Origin: Chryseobacterium luteum
GTDB taxonomy: Bacteria; Bacteroidota; Bacteroidia; Flavobacteriales; Weeksellaceae
Length of the DNA stretch: 64,000 nt
Assembly: GCF_000737785.1 (NCBI RefSeq)
Contig: NZ_JPRO01000022.1
Span: forward strand, 1-64,000
Reading direction: 5' to 3'
Shown one piece after another: positions 35,274-44,324 of this stretch. A program made the translations under genes and the position numbers. Position 1 is the first letter of the stretch, and each line of letters starts with the position of its first letter. The notes below the pieces were generated by a model. It was not told the DNA's origin, did not search any database, and was given only the letters and a program-made list of their open reading frames with translations.

Positions 35274-35415
35274 CCGGAGGATTTTTAAATACAGGATGAA
35301 AGAAAATACATATTCGCCAAAGCATCCCTGTAACAAAAAAGCACTTTGACCAACATATTGAATAGTTTTACTAAAACTTAATTTAAAACTTAAATTATTT
35401 TTATAATTTTACAGC

Positions 35416-35772
35416 ATGATTTTCAAGGAAACCAGAAATCTGAAGAATTTTATCTCCAAACTTTTGTTTGGGATATACTTCATTGCCCTGTTTTCCCAGA
35501 GTTTTCACCATCATGATGCTGTCGATTATTTTAAGGGCTTCGGTCTTAAAAAGACAGAAAATACAATGGCTAAAACTTCGGCTAAAGAAAAGCCCGGCGA
35601 CTGTCTGGCATGTCATTTCTTAGCTACAGGAAATACACTGGTTCCTGAAGAATTCGGCTTTTCCTTCGGACATTTTACGCACGAGGTAAAGCAGGTTATT
35701 GCTGTTCAGGAAAAAATATGGTCTCAGACCAAATTCACATTTCAGCTCCGGGGGCCTCCCGCAGTTTCATAA
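35416..35772 (+). CDS. Small His/Cys-containing protein next to TonB receptor
   Basis: A 118-residue protein with one N-terminal hydrophobic segment (about 12-27, KLLFGIYFIALFSQ) followed by SFHHHDAVDYF and later GDCLACHFLATG. The HHHD and CxxCH clusters suggest metal (zinc, copper) or haem contact. In layout it recalls the small DUF2946-like proteins found beside metal-linked TonB receptors in other phyla. The TonB receptor gene begins 341 bases downstream on the same strand. Family not firmly recognised. Confidence 0.6.
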   Translation: MIFKETRNLKNFISKLLFGIYFIALFSQSFHHHDAVDYFKGFGLKKTENTMAKTSAKEKPGDCLACHFLATGNTLVPEEFGFSFGHFTHEVKQVIAVQEKIWSQTKFTFQLRGPPAVS

Positions 35773-36113
35773 ATCATAGATTTTTTATTGACTTTAAATG
35801 GATTTAAAGTTCAATATTTTGGGTTTAAAGCTATTGGTTGATAGCTGTAGATGTGGTTTCTGCATTCCGGATTTTTGGGATCCGAGATAAAGGTTACATG
35901 ATTCGGAGATTGAGAGATTGAGAGTATATGGGAGCAGATTAACTGCTGCTAAACTTGCTTTAATATCTCAAATCTGATATCCTAGGTCTTACATCTGATT
36001 CATCAGTCATTAATAGTTTTTACATTGTACATTTTACAATTAAAATAAACCCATTCAACAAATTTTTACGAAAAAAATGTACCTCTAAACGGTACGCAAT
36101 CAATCTATAGACA
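35773..36113. other. Intergenic stretch before the TonB receptor gene
   Basis: 341 bases. A short inverted repeat gtacc/ggtac with a seven-base spacer lies at 36079-36095, 18 bases before the receptor ATG, and could be a regulator site. gagattgagagattgagag at 35908-35926 is a short simple repeat. No gene seen. Confidence 0.5.
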
Positions 36114-38507
36114 ATGAAATTGATATATAGTCTGATGTTGGTTCTTTGTGGACTGACACTGATAAGCGCACAAAAAACGTATACTGTAGAAGGAATTGTT
36201 CATGATTTTCACGATAAAACTGCGTTAGAAAATGCAGAGGTGAAGATCGGGGAATTTACTGCCAGAACGGATCATACAGGTAAGTTTACCTTCAATAAAA
36301 TTCCTGCGGGAAAATATATACTCATTGCCAGGCATCCTGATTGTAATGATTATACTGAAAATATAGGAGTTGACAGGGATGTCCATCTGGTAATTACATT
36401 GGAACACCACAGCAACGATATTGAAACGGTGACTATTCACGGGAGCCATAAAAATAATGGCAGTATGGTGATGAAAACACTGGACAAATCCGTGCTTTCA
36501 AGAAATGTTACTGAGAATTTAGGGAATTTGCTTACCAATATTTCCGGAGTCAATGTCCTTAAAACAGGTAATAATATTGCTAAACCCGTTATTCACGGGC
36601 TATATGGAAGCAGGGTTTCCATTCTGAATGACGGGGTGAAATTGGCTGAGCAGGAATGGGGCGTAGAGCATGCTCCCAATGTGGATGTAAACAATTTTGA
36701 GCATATTGACGTTATAAAGGGTGCATCAGCCCTTAAATATGGAAGCGGAGCTGTAGGCGGGGTAGTGGTTTTACAGCCTCAGGTATTGCCGAAAAAAGAT
36801 ACCCTGATGGGATCTGTTTCCCTTTCCGGTATTTCAAACGGACGCGGAGCAGATGTAAATGTAAAGCTTGCAAAAACATGGGAAAGTGGCTGGGCTGTAA
36901 AAACCAACGGAAGCTTCAGGAAACTGGGAGATCTTAAAGCTCCTGGCTATGGATTGATGAATACGGGAATTCAGAATTCAGGTTTCAATTTCGGAGTTCA
37001 GAAAACGACCTTTAATTCAGGTTTTTCTTTTGATTATTACCTGACCAATAATTCAATAGGAATTTTGAGGAGCTCACACGTGGGTTCTGCAGAAGACCTA
37101 TACGAAGCACTTTCAAGTCAGGAACCGATTTTTAAAAGAGATTTCAGCTATGATATTGATAATCCAAGACAGGAGATAGAACATCATATCGCTAAAATTT
37201 CCGGATATCACAGGTTTGAAAATTTTGGAAAGCTTACCGCTACTTACAGTTTTCAGTACAATCACAGAAAAGAATATGACATCCGCCGGAGTGAAGAGCT
37301 TAGTAAAAAACCGGGGCTTGATCTGGAGCTGATTACCAATGATTTGAATATCAATCATCTTATTGAAAGACCGAAATGGAGCCTTGAAACAGGAATCAAT
37401 GGCGGGTATCAGAATAATTACTCCAACCCGGAAACAGAAGCCAGACGTCTGGTACCAAACTATGACCGCTTTTATGCAGGAGTTTACTCTGTCTATAAAT
37501 ATAAACTGCTGCCTTCCCTGGATCTGGAGGCCGGAGCACGCTATGATTTTGACCGCTATGAGGTGACCAAATGGTATGACCTTGGCGACTGGAATAAGTT
37601 ATATGCTCAGGATTATTCAGATTTCGCAGTAAGAATCAATCAAAACAGAATCCTTACCAAGCCTGAATTAAACTATAATAATTTTTCAGGTAATGCAGGG
37701 ATCAGTTACCATCCGTCAGATAATTTTAATCTGAAGCTGAATTATGCGAGGGTTTCAAGATCTCCAAATGTTGCTGAACTTTTTGCTGACGGACTTCACC
37801 ATTCGGCAGCCATTATAGAAGAAGGGGATATGAGAATTAAAAGTGAAACCGGAAATCAGTTTAATTTAATTGCTGATGCCAAATTAAATGTTCTGGGTGG
37901 ATTGGATATTTCTGTAAATCCGTATTTCTTTTATACTAAAAATTTCATCAATGAAGTTCCTACAGGATACCGCAATACCCAGTGGGGCGGCGACTTTGTG
38001 GTGTACGGATATCAGCAGATCAACGTGAAAATGTATGGAGCTGATGTGGATCTGGCCCTTAAAATTAATGATCATCTGGCTTACAAGGGAAATCTGTCTT
38101 ATGTATACGGGCAGGACCTTACCCATGATGTTCCATTGATCATGATGATGCCAACCAATTTCAATAATTCCCTCGAATTCAGTAAAAAAGAGTGGAAAAA
38201 CTTTTATATGAATGTAAGTAACAAAACGGTTCTTGCACAGACCAGATTTCCGGTCTACAATGTTTTTATCAAGAGATATGATACAGATGGGAATGCTTAC
38301 AGCCAGGAGGTAGATATTTCGACGCCTCCCAAAACTTATTCGCTTTGGAACCTTCAGGCAGGTGTGAACCTGTCAAAAAATTTCGGAGTTGATTTCTCTG
38401 TCAAAAATATATTCAATACTTCTTACAGAGATTATCTGAACAGGTTACGATACTTCTCCAGTGAAATGGGAAGAAATTTCATTGTAACACTTAAATATCA
38501 ATTTTAA
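36114..38507 (+). CDS. TonB-dependent receptor, ZnuD-like
   Basis: A 797-residue outer-membrane receptor: signal peptide (1-19, ending SAQ), a carboxypeptidase-like regulatory domain (about 22-100), the plug domain (about 110-225, with HGLYGSRVSILNDGVKLAEQ and IDVIKGASALKYGSGAVGGV) and a 22-strand barrel ending in the C-terminal aromatic signature VTLKYQF. The plug stretch EQEWGVEHAPNVDVNNFEHI resembles ZnuD-type receptors (QEWG...HG). Together with the His/Cys-rich protein upstream and the lipoprotein downstream this suggests metal, perhaps zinc, uptake. Substrate is inferred. Confidence 0.88.
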   Translation: MKLIYSLMLVLCGLTLISAQKTYTVEGIVHDFHDKTALENAEVKIGEFTARTDHTGKFTFNKIPAGKYILIARHPDCNDYTENIGVDRDVHLVITLEHHSNDIETVTIHGSHKNNGSMVMKTLDKSVLSRNVTENLGNLLTNISGVNVLKTGNNIAKPVIHGLYGSRVSILNDGVKLAEQEWGVEHAPNVDVNNFEHIDVIKGASALKYGSGAVGGVVVLQPQVLPKKDTLMGSVSLSGISNGRGADVNVKLAKTWESGWAVKTNGSFRKLGDLKAPGYGLMNTGIQNSGFNFGVQKTTFNSGFSFDYYLTNNSIGILRSSHVGSAEDLYEALSSQEPIFKRDFSYDIDNPRQEIEHHIAKISGYHRFENFGKLTATYSFQYNHRKEYDIRRSEELSKKPGLDLELITNDLNINHLIERPKWSLETGINGGYQNNYSNPETEARRLVPNYDRFYAGVYSVYKYKLLPSLDLEAGARYDFDRYEVTKWYDLGDWNKLYAQDYSDFAVRINQNRILTKPELNYNNFSGNAGISYHPSDNFNLKLNYARVSRSPNVAELFADGLHHSAAIIEEGDMRIKSETGNQFNLIADAKLNVLGGLDISVNPYFFYTKNFINEVPTGYRNTQWGGDFVVYGYQQINVKMYGADVDLALKINDHLAYKGNLSYVYGQDLTHDVPLIMMMPTNFNNSLEFSKKEWKNFYMNVSNKTVLAQTRFPVYNVFIKRYDTDGNAYSQEVDISTPPKTYSLWNLQAGVNLSKNFGVDFSVKNIFNTSYRDYLNRLRYFSSEMGRNFIVTLKYQF

Positions 38508-38525
38508 TTCTTTAAATCAAAAAAA

Positions 38526-39116
38526 ATGAAAAATATTTTCAAAAATACAGCACTTATTCTAAGCCTTTTAATGATTGCTTTTTCTTTAAGCTTAACTTCT
38601 TGTAACCGTGGAGATGATGATGAAAAAGATGATCTGCCGCAGGAAGAGCTTTCAGATGTTCTCCTGAAAGTAACGGATGAGGCTACAGGAGTAGCTGCTA
38701 CTTATGATTATCAGGTAAACAGCACCAGTAATCCTAACATTAAATTGGTAAACGGTCATACCTATAATGTGGAAGTTATGTTCAAAAATGGGGAAGAAGA
38801 TGCCAACCAGGAGATAATAGAGGCAAAAAACCAACATTTTTTAGTATACAACTTTCCTAATTCCGATATTGTGATGACCCGTACCGATGGTACTGCTTCT
38901 ACAAGAGATGACGGGAAGCGTGTAGGGCTTAAAACGAAATGGGTAGTCAATACAGCTGTGAAAAATGCTTCTGCACCAAGCCAGCTTGTTCTGACATTGT
39001 ACCATGAGCCGGTTTCTGTTTCTGAAGCTTCTGCTGTAAGTGGAAACGGAGTGGTATACGGGGTACAGTCCGGAGGAGAAACCGATGCCCAGGCTACCTA
39101 TAATATTATTAATTAA
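38526..39116 (+). CDS. Lipoprotein downstream of TonB receptor
   Basis: A 196-residue lipoprotein: signal peptide with lipobox SLTSC (Cys26) followed by the very acidic NRGDDDEKDDLPQEE, which in Bacteroidetes is consistent with surface display. The remainder is beta-rich, with no recognised domain. It starts 18 bases after the receptor stop and ends at a terminator, so it is co-transcribed and may be the receptor's surface partner, as SusD-type lipoproteins are, though it is much shorter than SusD. Confidence 0.75.
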   Translation: MKNIFKNTALILSLLMIAFSLSLTSCNRGDDDEKDDLPQEELSDVLLKVTDEATGVAATYDYQVNSTSNPNIKLVNGHTYNVEVMFKNGEEDANQEIIEAKNQHFLVYNFPNSDIVMTRTDGTASTRDDGKRVGLKTKWVVNTAVKNASAPSQLVLTLYHEPVSVSEASAVSGNGVVYGVQSGGETDAQATYNIIN

Positions 39117-39134
39117 AAAGATAAACATACAGGT

Positions 39135-39164
39135 AAAACCGCTGATATTTTCGGCGGTTTTTTA
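39135..39164 (+). terminator. Intrinsic terminator after the receptor operon
   Basis: Stem aaaaccgctga (39135-39145) with tcggcggtttt (39151-39161), TATTT loop, T run. Confidence 0.88.
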
Positions 39165-39224
39165 TTTATATACATTTGAAGACTAAGAATTGATTAGAAG
39201 TAGGTTATTCTCATAAAAATTTCA

Positions 39225-39232
39225 TATTTTTG
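39225..39232 (+). promoter_or_regulatory. -7 box of tig
   Basis: TATTTTTG fits TAnnTTTG, 22 bases before the tig ATG. Confidence 0.5.
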
Positions 39233-39254
39233 CAACCTAAAATTTTAATCAATA

Positions 39255-40589
39255 ATGAAGGTTACCGCACAAAACCATGATGACGTAAGTGCATTACTTA
39301 CAGTGACATTGGAAAAATCTGACTACAAAGAAAAAGTAGACAAGCAGTTGATTAATTATGCTAAAAATGCGCAAGTTCCTGGTTTCAGAAAAGGGAAAGT
39401 GCCTTTGAGTATGGTTAAAAAACAATATGAAGCAGGTATTGCATTCGAAGAAATCAACAAACAGGTTTCTGACGCATTGAACGGCTATGTTAACGAAAAC
39501 AAGTTAAGATTGGTTGGTCAGCCTGTTCCTCAGCCAGTAAACCAACTGGATTACAACGCTGATAAAATTGAAGTTGCTTTCGAGGTAGGATATGAGCCTG
39601 AATTCACTATAGATTTAGCTAAATATGAAGCTCCTCATTATAAAGTAGAAGCTTCCGACAAAGAAATCACGAAGAGCATTGAGAACATGCAGAGACGTTT
39701 TGCAGAGCAGGTTCCTCAGGATAAAATCACTAAAGATTCTTACATAGCTTTGGAAATTTCCCAGGTTGTAGAAGAAGATGCTGAAGGAGAGCACCACCAC
39801 CATCCGAAGAACGTTACCATTACTGCCGAAAACAAAGAAGCTTTCAAACTGGTAAAATCTTTGAAAATGGACGGTTCTGTGAAAGTATCTAAAGAAACGC
39901 TTGCAGGTGATGAAGAACTGGCTAAAGAATTAGGTTTCAGCAAAGAAGAAGTTGAGCATTTGCACCATGCAGAAGTAGAAGTTAAAGTAAAAGATTTCTA
40001 TTCACTGAACCTTGCTGAACTGAACCAGGAATTATTCGACAAAGTATACGGAGAAGGAACAATCAAATCTGAAGAAGAGCTTAAAGAAAAAGTAAAATCC
40101 GAACTGGATGAGTACTTCCAGCAGAATGCTGATGTTCACTATGTGAATAAAGTATTGGAGCAGGTTACTGAAAAAGAAGAAGTAAAACTTCCTGAAACTT
40201 TCCTGATAAAATGGTTGCTATTCTCTAACCAGAATATCCAGTCTGAAGAGCAGGCTAAAGAAATTCTTGAATCAGAGAAAAGCCAGTTAAGATACCAGAT
40301 CATTGAAGGTAAATTAATGACTGATAACGAAATCCAGTTAGACTATGCTGATGTATTGGCACAGGCTGAGCAGTTGGTGAGAAATCAGTTGGCGATCTAC
40401 GGAATTCACCACCTGGGTGACGAAGAAATCCAGAAATATGCTGTTGAAATGTTGAAAGACCAGGAGCAGGTAAGACAAATTTCTTCTGAAGTAGCTATGG
40501 CTAAACTGAAAGATGTTATCCTTGAAAAAGGAGGCAAAAAAGAAACTAAAATCTCTCACGACGAGTTTTTAGAAGAACTTAAAAAATAA
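39255..40589 (+). CDS. tig: Trigger factor
   Basis: A 444-residue ribosome-bound chaperone. The N-terminal ribosome-binding domain has the signature VPGFRKGKVPLSMVKKQYE (E. coli GFRxGK). The middle region corresponds to the PPIase-like domain but is poorly conserved, as usual in Bacteroidetes, and carries His clusters (EGEHHHHPKN and EHLHHAEV). The C-terminal part is helical and Lys/Glu rich. Length is normal. A single gene with its own promoter and terminator. Confidence 0.95.
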   Translation: MKVTAQNHDDVSALLTVTLEKSDYKEKVDKQLINYAKNAQVPGFRKGKVPLSMVKKQYEAGIAFEEINKQVSDALNGYVNENKLRLVGQPVPQPVNQLDYNADKIEVAFEVGYEPEFTIDLAKYEAPHYKVEASDKEITKSIENMQRRFAEQVPQDKITKDSYIALEISQVVEEDAEGEHHHHPKNVTITAENKEAFKLVKSLKMDGSVKVSKETLAGDEELAKELGFSKEEVEHLHHAEVEVKVKDFYSLNLAELNQELFDKVYGEGTIKSEEELKEKVKSELDEYFQQNADVHYVNKVLEQVTEKEEVKLPETFLIKWLLFSNQNIQSEEQAKEILESEKSQLRYQIIEGKLMTDNEIQLDYADVLAQAEQLVRNQLAIYGIHHLGDEEIQKYAVEMLKDQEQVRQISSEVAMAKLKDVILEKGGKKETKISHDEFLEELKK

Positions 40590-40611
40590 TTTATTCCGAT
40601 ATAAATATTTC

Positions 40612-40639
40612 AAACCTCCGATTTTTCGGAGGTTTTTTT
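40612..40639 (+). terminator. Intrinsic terminator after tig
   Basis: Perfect stem aaacctccga / tcggaggttt with TTTT loop and T run. Confidence 0.92.
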
Positions 40640-40919
40640 ATTAAGCTCATGGGATAAAACGCCTACTTAATCAAATCAATGAAATTGATTCCCTCTTTGC
40701 ATTCCTTATAATGCAATATCACAATCAAACTTTGTGTGAAAAGAATATTCTATTTTCTCTTCAACTTAATCCGATAAAATTCTTCACAAAATGGCAGATG
40801 TTTTCTTAAAAAATCTTAAGAAATCCACACAGAATTGATTCCGTATTCCACATAAATATCCCGCTTTTATTTTCTTGTAACCATTATTCATATATTTACA
40901 CCCTAAACTTATTATAGAT
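40640..40919. other. Intergenic stretch without a gene
   Basis: 280 AT-rich bases between the tig terminator and the next secreted-protein gene. No coding frame, RNA gene or repeat recognised; a weak -7-like tatattta lies at 40891. Confidence 0.5.
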
Positions 40920-41606
40920 ATGAAAAAGATCATCATTCCGTTTCTCTGTGCCGTAGTCTTTTCAGTTCCGGCAGCAGCTCAGCAGACCAGTGCAGCTCCC
41001 GTAAAGACGGAAGTCATGAAATCTAAACTGACACCAAAAGAAGTTATCGACAATTATTTTAAAGCCCTTGGAGGTAAAAGTAAATTAGAAGCCGTAAAAT
41101 CTACGGTTGTTGATAATACGCTTAATGTTCAGGGAATGGATATCACCATGAACACTATGAAAATGGGGAACAAATTTAAATCTGTACAGACCGCAATGGG
41201 ACAGACGGTAAGCCAGGTTTTTGACGGTGAAAAAGGATATATAGAAAGAGGCGGGCAGAAAACTGATTTCCCTGCCGATAATATCGCTGAACTGAAAAAA
41301 GGAACTACTATTGAGGCATTGGCTTTTGATCCTTCAAAGTTTAAAGATGTTACCGTAGAAAAACTGGACGCCAAAGATTATAATGTACTCTCTTCAGAAA
41401 AAGGAAAATTCTACTTTGATGCGGCTACCGGACTTTTATACCAGTCTTCTGTAGGAGAAGGAAGTGTTACAGTGAAAAACTACATGACAGTGGAAGGTAT
41501 AAAGTTCCCTTCTGAAGTTGATATTGATGGAAAAGGGCAGAAAGTAACAGTAAAAACCACCAAAGTGGTTCTCAACACCGGAGTTTCTGATGCCAGCTTC
41601 AAATAA
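40920..41606 (+). CDS. Outer-membrane lipoprotein-sorting-like periplasmic protein
   Basis: A 228-residue protein with a signal peptide (1-20, ending AAAQ). The mature region begins TPKEVIDNYFKALGGKSKLE, the typical start of LolA/LolB-fold proteins annotated as outer-membrane lipoprotein-sorting proteins in Bacteroidetes, and continues as an antiparallel beta sheet. Such proteins bind lipids or lipoproteins in the periplasm. This is a paralogue-type member and not clearly LolA itself. Confidence 0.75.
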   Translation: MKKIIIPFLCAVVFSVPAAAQQTSAAPVKTEVMKSKLTPKEVIDNYFKALGGKSKLEAVKSTVVDNTLNVQGMDITMNTMKMGNKFKSVQTAMGQTVSQVFDGEKGYIERGGQKTDFPADNIAELKKGTTIEALAFDPSKFKDVTVEKLDAKDYNVLSSEKGKFYFDAATGLLYQSSVGEGSVTVKNYMTVEGIKFPSEVDIDGKGQKVTVKTTKVVLNTGVSDASFK

Positions 41607-41626
41607 AAACGGATATTTTACAGTAC

Positions 41627-41653
41627 AAAAGTCGGATATTTTCCGGCTTTTTT
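41627..41653 (+). terminator. Intrinsic terminator
   Basis: Stem aagtcgga (41629-41636) with tccggctt (41642-41649), one G-T pair, T run following. Confidence 0.8.
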
Positions 41654-41713
41654 GTTGTCTTTATAATTTTAACTCAAATTTAACTATAATGTGAATTTAG
41701 CCCTTTCTTTTTA

Positions 41714-41812
41714 TCTAAAGAAGATAGCTGGATAGTATTTATACATCCTGAAAATGGAATGAAATACGAAATAATTGTTGATGAAATTATTGATAAAAAA
41801 GTATATAACTAG
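41714..41812 (+). pseudogene. Possible gene fragment
   Basis: The frame ending at TAG 41810 reads SKEDSWIVFIHPENGM and then KYEIIVDEIIDKK, which looks protein-like, but no start codon is available upstream in frame before stops. It may be the 3' end of a lost gene. Evidence is weak. Confidence 0.25.
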
Positions 41813-41821
41813 TGAATCAAT

Positions 41822-42187
41822 TTATTTCTTCCCCTCTTTCAGCTTTTTCACTTCATCCTTCAGAAGTTCAATATATTCCTGAAGATTCTTAATAATAGAC
41901 AGGCTTACTTCTCCATTAAAATTGGTAACACTCCCTGTAGCATAAGATCCCGGGCTGTCATTGAATACCGGATTATGGATAATGGTCTTCGCTTCGTCAT
42001 CTTCATAAATTTCCTCCATAGGGAGATCCAGAAATCGTGAGATTTTCTCCCACTCATCTTTGAAAATTCTTACATCGCCGCTTTCCTTTCTGCTGTAGTT
42101 GGATACATCAGTGGCTATGATGTCGGCGATCTGCTGTTGGGTATAGCCTTTCTGTTTTCTTATTGCACGTAATTTTTCTTTTTGCAT
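41822..42187 (-). CDS. XRE-family helix-turn-helix regulator
   Basis: A 121-residue protein. Residues about 5-60 form a Cro/CI-type helix-turn-helix (LRAIRKQKGYTQQQIADIIA, then TDVSNYSRKESGDVR). The C-terminal 30 residues (SIIKNLQEYIELLKDEVKKL) are a coiled coil, probably for dimerisation. Small regulators of this type are common in flavobacteria and targets are unknown. Confidence 0.85.
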   Translation of the reverse strand: MQKEKLRAIRKQKGYTQQQIADIIATDVSNYSRKESGDVRIFKDEWEKISRFLDLPMEEIYEDDEAKTIIHNPVFNDSPGSYATGSVTNFNGEVSLSIIKNLQEYIELLKDEVKKLKEGKK

Positions 42188-42437
42188 AGCCTGTTTTTTT
42201 ACAAAAATGCGAATTTAAATTGTATTCTTAAAATCCTTCTTCATGTTTTTAAAAAATGTTCTGTCATCAGAATGCAGATGCTCTCTTCAGGTGTTTTAAT
42301 TAAACAAAATTATCCGTGACGAAACATTGTATTGCTTGTATGAATTTACGCCTTTGTTTATCTTAAAAATAAAAGGAATGTCCTATTGAATTCTTTGTCC
42401 GGTCTTGCACTTAAAAAATAATAGGATGTCAATCTCA

Positions 42438-42468
42438 ATAAAAAAAACCGCAGAATATCTACGGTTTT
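42438..42468 (-). terminator. Terminator of the DUF6427-DUF3109 operon
   Basis: Hairpin at 42446-42466 (aaccgcaga / tctacggtt with one wobble pair) with a U tract on the minus strand. Confidence 0.85.
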
Positions 42469-42473
42469 ATAGT

Positions 42474-43058
42474 TTAAGAGCCATATGTTTTTTTCCATTC
42501 ATCGGCAACCTCGCTTAAAACGCCGTAGAACTCTTCACCATACTTTCTGGTCAGCGGAGTTTTCAGGAACTTATAAACAGGAACCTGTAGTTCTCTTCCC
42601 AGAGCGCAGGCATCACTGCATACACTCCATTCATGGTAGTTCAGCGCTGTGAAGGTAGAATATTCCGTGACACGGATAGGGTAGAGGTGGCAGGAGATCG
42701 GTTTCTGCCAGTCTATGGCACCATCTTCATACGCTTTTTCAATACCACATTTCGTAATTCCTTTTTCATCAAAAGTTACGTAGGCACATTCACGGTCTTC
42801 TACCATAGGGGTAACGTACATTCCGTCTTGCGGATCAGTTGTCCATGTTCCCTGCTCTTCAAGGGCCTTGATGCCTTCCTGTGTAAGATAGGGCTTTATT
42901 TTATCAAAAATACTGTCTAAAATTTCAAGTTCATCCTTATCTAGTGGAGCACCTACATCTCCTTCCACGCAGCATGCACCTTTACATTTCGTAAGGTTGC
43001 AAACAAATTCTTCGGAAAATATATCCTCTGAAATCAATTTATCGTCTATCTGAATCAT
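42474..43058 (-). CDS. DUF3109 family Cys-rich protein
   Basis: A 194-residue cytosolic protein with many Cys: CNLTKCKGACCVEGDVGAP near residue 20, then DRECAYV, TKCGIEK, SCHLYPIRV and SVCSDACALG. The arrangement matches DUF3109, related to the YkgJ-type zinc or iron-sulfur binding proteins. Function is unknown. It follows the DUF6427 gene by 5 bases on the same strand. Confidence 0.9.
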   Translation of the reverse strand: MIQIDDKLISEDIFSEEFVCNLTKCKGACCVEGDVGAPLDKDELEILDSIFDKIKPYLTQEGIKALEEQGTWTTDPQDGMYVTPMVEDRECAYVTFDEKGITKCGIEKAYEDGAIDWQKPISCHLYPIRVTEYSTFTALNYHEWSVCSDACALGRELQVPVYKFLKTPLTRKYGEEFYGVLSEVADEWKKTYGS

Positions 43059-43063
43059 AATCT

Positions 43064-43969
43064 TTAAAATAAATTAAAATACGTACCTGCTTTAAAAGCA
43101 ATCAAACTCATAATGATAAGCCATAGGCTCACCTCCTGCATCCAGTATTTAGGCAGAAATCTCATCATCCTGCTCAGGATAATGCTCGATGGGAATGCCA
43201 GAAGCAGTAAATATTCGTAGTTCTTATTCATGTACATAATAATAGTGACCAGCTGGGCCAGCGAAAAGACAAGCAGAAAAGTATATTTGTATCTGCTTAT
43301 CGGGCTTTTCTTATTATAATTTTTAAAATGGTCGTATACAGCATAAATAAGCATCAGTAAGATGGGAATTAAAGGAAAGAGATCAATATAATCCGTCATC
43401 GGCTTCATTTTTCCGAACGGGAAATAATCGATATTCCATGTAGTAAAACCGAAAAAGAACATGATCGAAAAATAGCTGAATGCAATCAGCAGGGTTCCTA
43501 AAAGAAATCTGAATAAATTCAGGCTTATTTTCTGGGAAGTCGCTATTACATGAACAATCACAAAAAGGGCCATAGGCCAGGTGGTGGGCAGAAAAATAAA
43601 ATTCAGCGCAACAATTGCTCCCACAAGAACATAAGACTTCTTCCTGATGTCTTCATCCGCACTGGTTAAAAGCAGCAACAGGAAAGAATTCGTAAGCAGT
43701 GAAACGGCAATTCCGATGTCCAGGCTTCCCGGGTAAAGTCCAAAAATAAAAAATGTATAGAGAAATAAGGGAAGATGCGTCTGATAATTAAGGGCAATGC
43801 TGTGAAAACAAAAATATCCCAAAGCAATTCCCAGAAAAGTTATCCCTGCGATAATAGCCTCATAAGTGTTGAAATTCAGTATGTTAAATATTATGACTAC
43901 TAAAAGAAGAAAACCAATATAAACAGGAATTGAAAAAATATTGCTTTCTTTTGAAAGTAATTTAAACAT
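43064..43969 (-). CDS. DUF6427 family polytopic membrane protein
   Basis: A 301-residue protein with about nine predicted membrane helices throughout (for example SIPVYIGFLLLVVIIFNILN and IIAGITFLGIALGYF) and no large soluble part. It matches DUF6427, a Bacteroidetes family without known role. It is the first gene of an operon with DUF3109, transcribed divergently from a small DUF6341-like gene through a shared promoter region. Confidence 0.8.
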   Translation of the reverse strand: MFKLLSKESNIFSIPVYIGFLLLVVIIFNILNFNTYEAIIAGITFLGIALGYFCFHSIALNYQTHLPLFLYTFFIFGLYPGSLDIGIAVSLLTNSFLLLLLTSADEDIRKKSYVLVGAIVALNFIFLPTTWPMALFVIVHVIATSQKISLNLFRFLLGTLLIAFSYFSIMFFFGFTTWNIDYFPFGKMKPMTDYIDLFPLIPILLMLIYAVYDHFKNYNKKSPISRYKYTFLLVFSLAQLVTIIMYMNKNYEYLLLLAFPSSIILSRMMRFLPKYWMQEVSLWLIIMSLIAFKAGTYFNLF

Positions 43970-43975
43970 TTTTTA

Positions 43976-43993
43976 TAAATTTGTACAAAGTTA
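43976..43993. promoter_or_regulatory. Face-to-face -7 boxes forming a near-palindrome
   Basis: TAAATTTG (43976-43983, plus strand) and TAACTTTG (43993-43986, minus strand) are separated by two bases. Each predicted start site lies inside or next to the other box, so the DUF6427 and DUF6341-like transcripts would begin with overlapping initiation regions. Confidence 0.55.
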
Positions 43994-44011
43994 ATTTAAA
44001 AAAGGAAAATA

Positions 44012-44245
44012 ATGACGTCTTTCTGGTTATTCTTAAGTAAAGTTTTCAAATGGGCCTTCGGTTTTTTTGATGCATTTGGAAATGTTCTGAACTGGATTTT
44101 ATTTATCGTTTGCTGCGTAATGTTTACCTATTGGTGCTACGTGCTGGTAGTAAAACTGGGAGGTGATAAAGATAAAGACTATTTTTCTCCTAGTGAGGGT
44201 AAGAACCCTTATTACGATCCAAAGATCTATAAAAAAGAAGGTTAA
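44012..44245 (+). CDS. Small membrane protein, DUF6341-like
   Basis: A 77-residue protein with an amphipathic N-terminus, one strong membrane helix (about residues 26-46, NWILFIVCCVMFTYWCYVLV) and a charged tail with NPYYDPKIYKK. It resembles the DUF6341 proteins found beside DUF6427 in flavobacteria. Function unknown. It has its own promoter and terminator. Confidence 0.65.
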   Translation: MTSFWLFLSKVFKWAFGFFDAFGNVLNWILFIVCCVMFTYWCYVLVVKLGGDKDKDYFSPSEGKNPYYDPKIYKKEG

Positions 44246-44262
44246 TTAATTGGTTATATAGT

Positions 44263-44302
44263 AAAAAACCGATCGGATTTTAGGTCTGATCGGTTTTTTT
44301 AT
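44263..44302. terminator. Bidirectional terminator
   Basis: Stem aaccgatcgga (44267-44277) with tctgatcggtt (44285-44295), U tracts on both strands, between the converging small membrane protein and universal stress genes. Confidence 0.9.
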
Positions 44303-44324
44303 TAACAATTAAAATTTACTTTTT

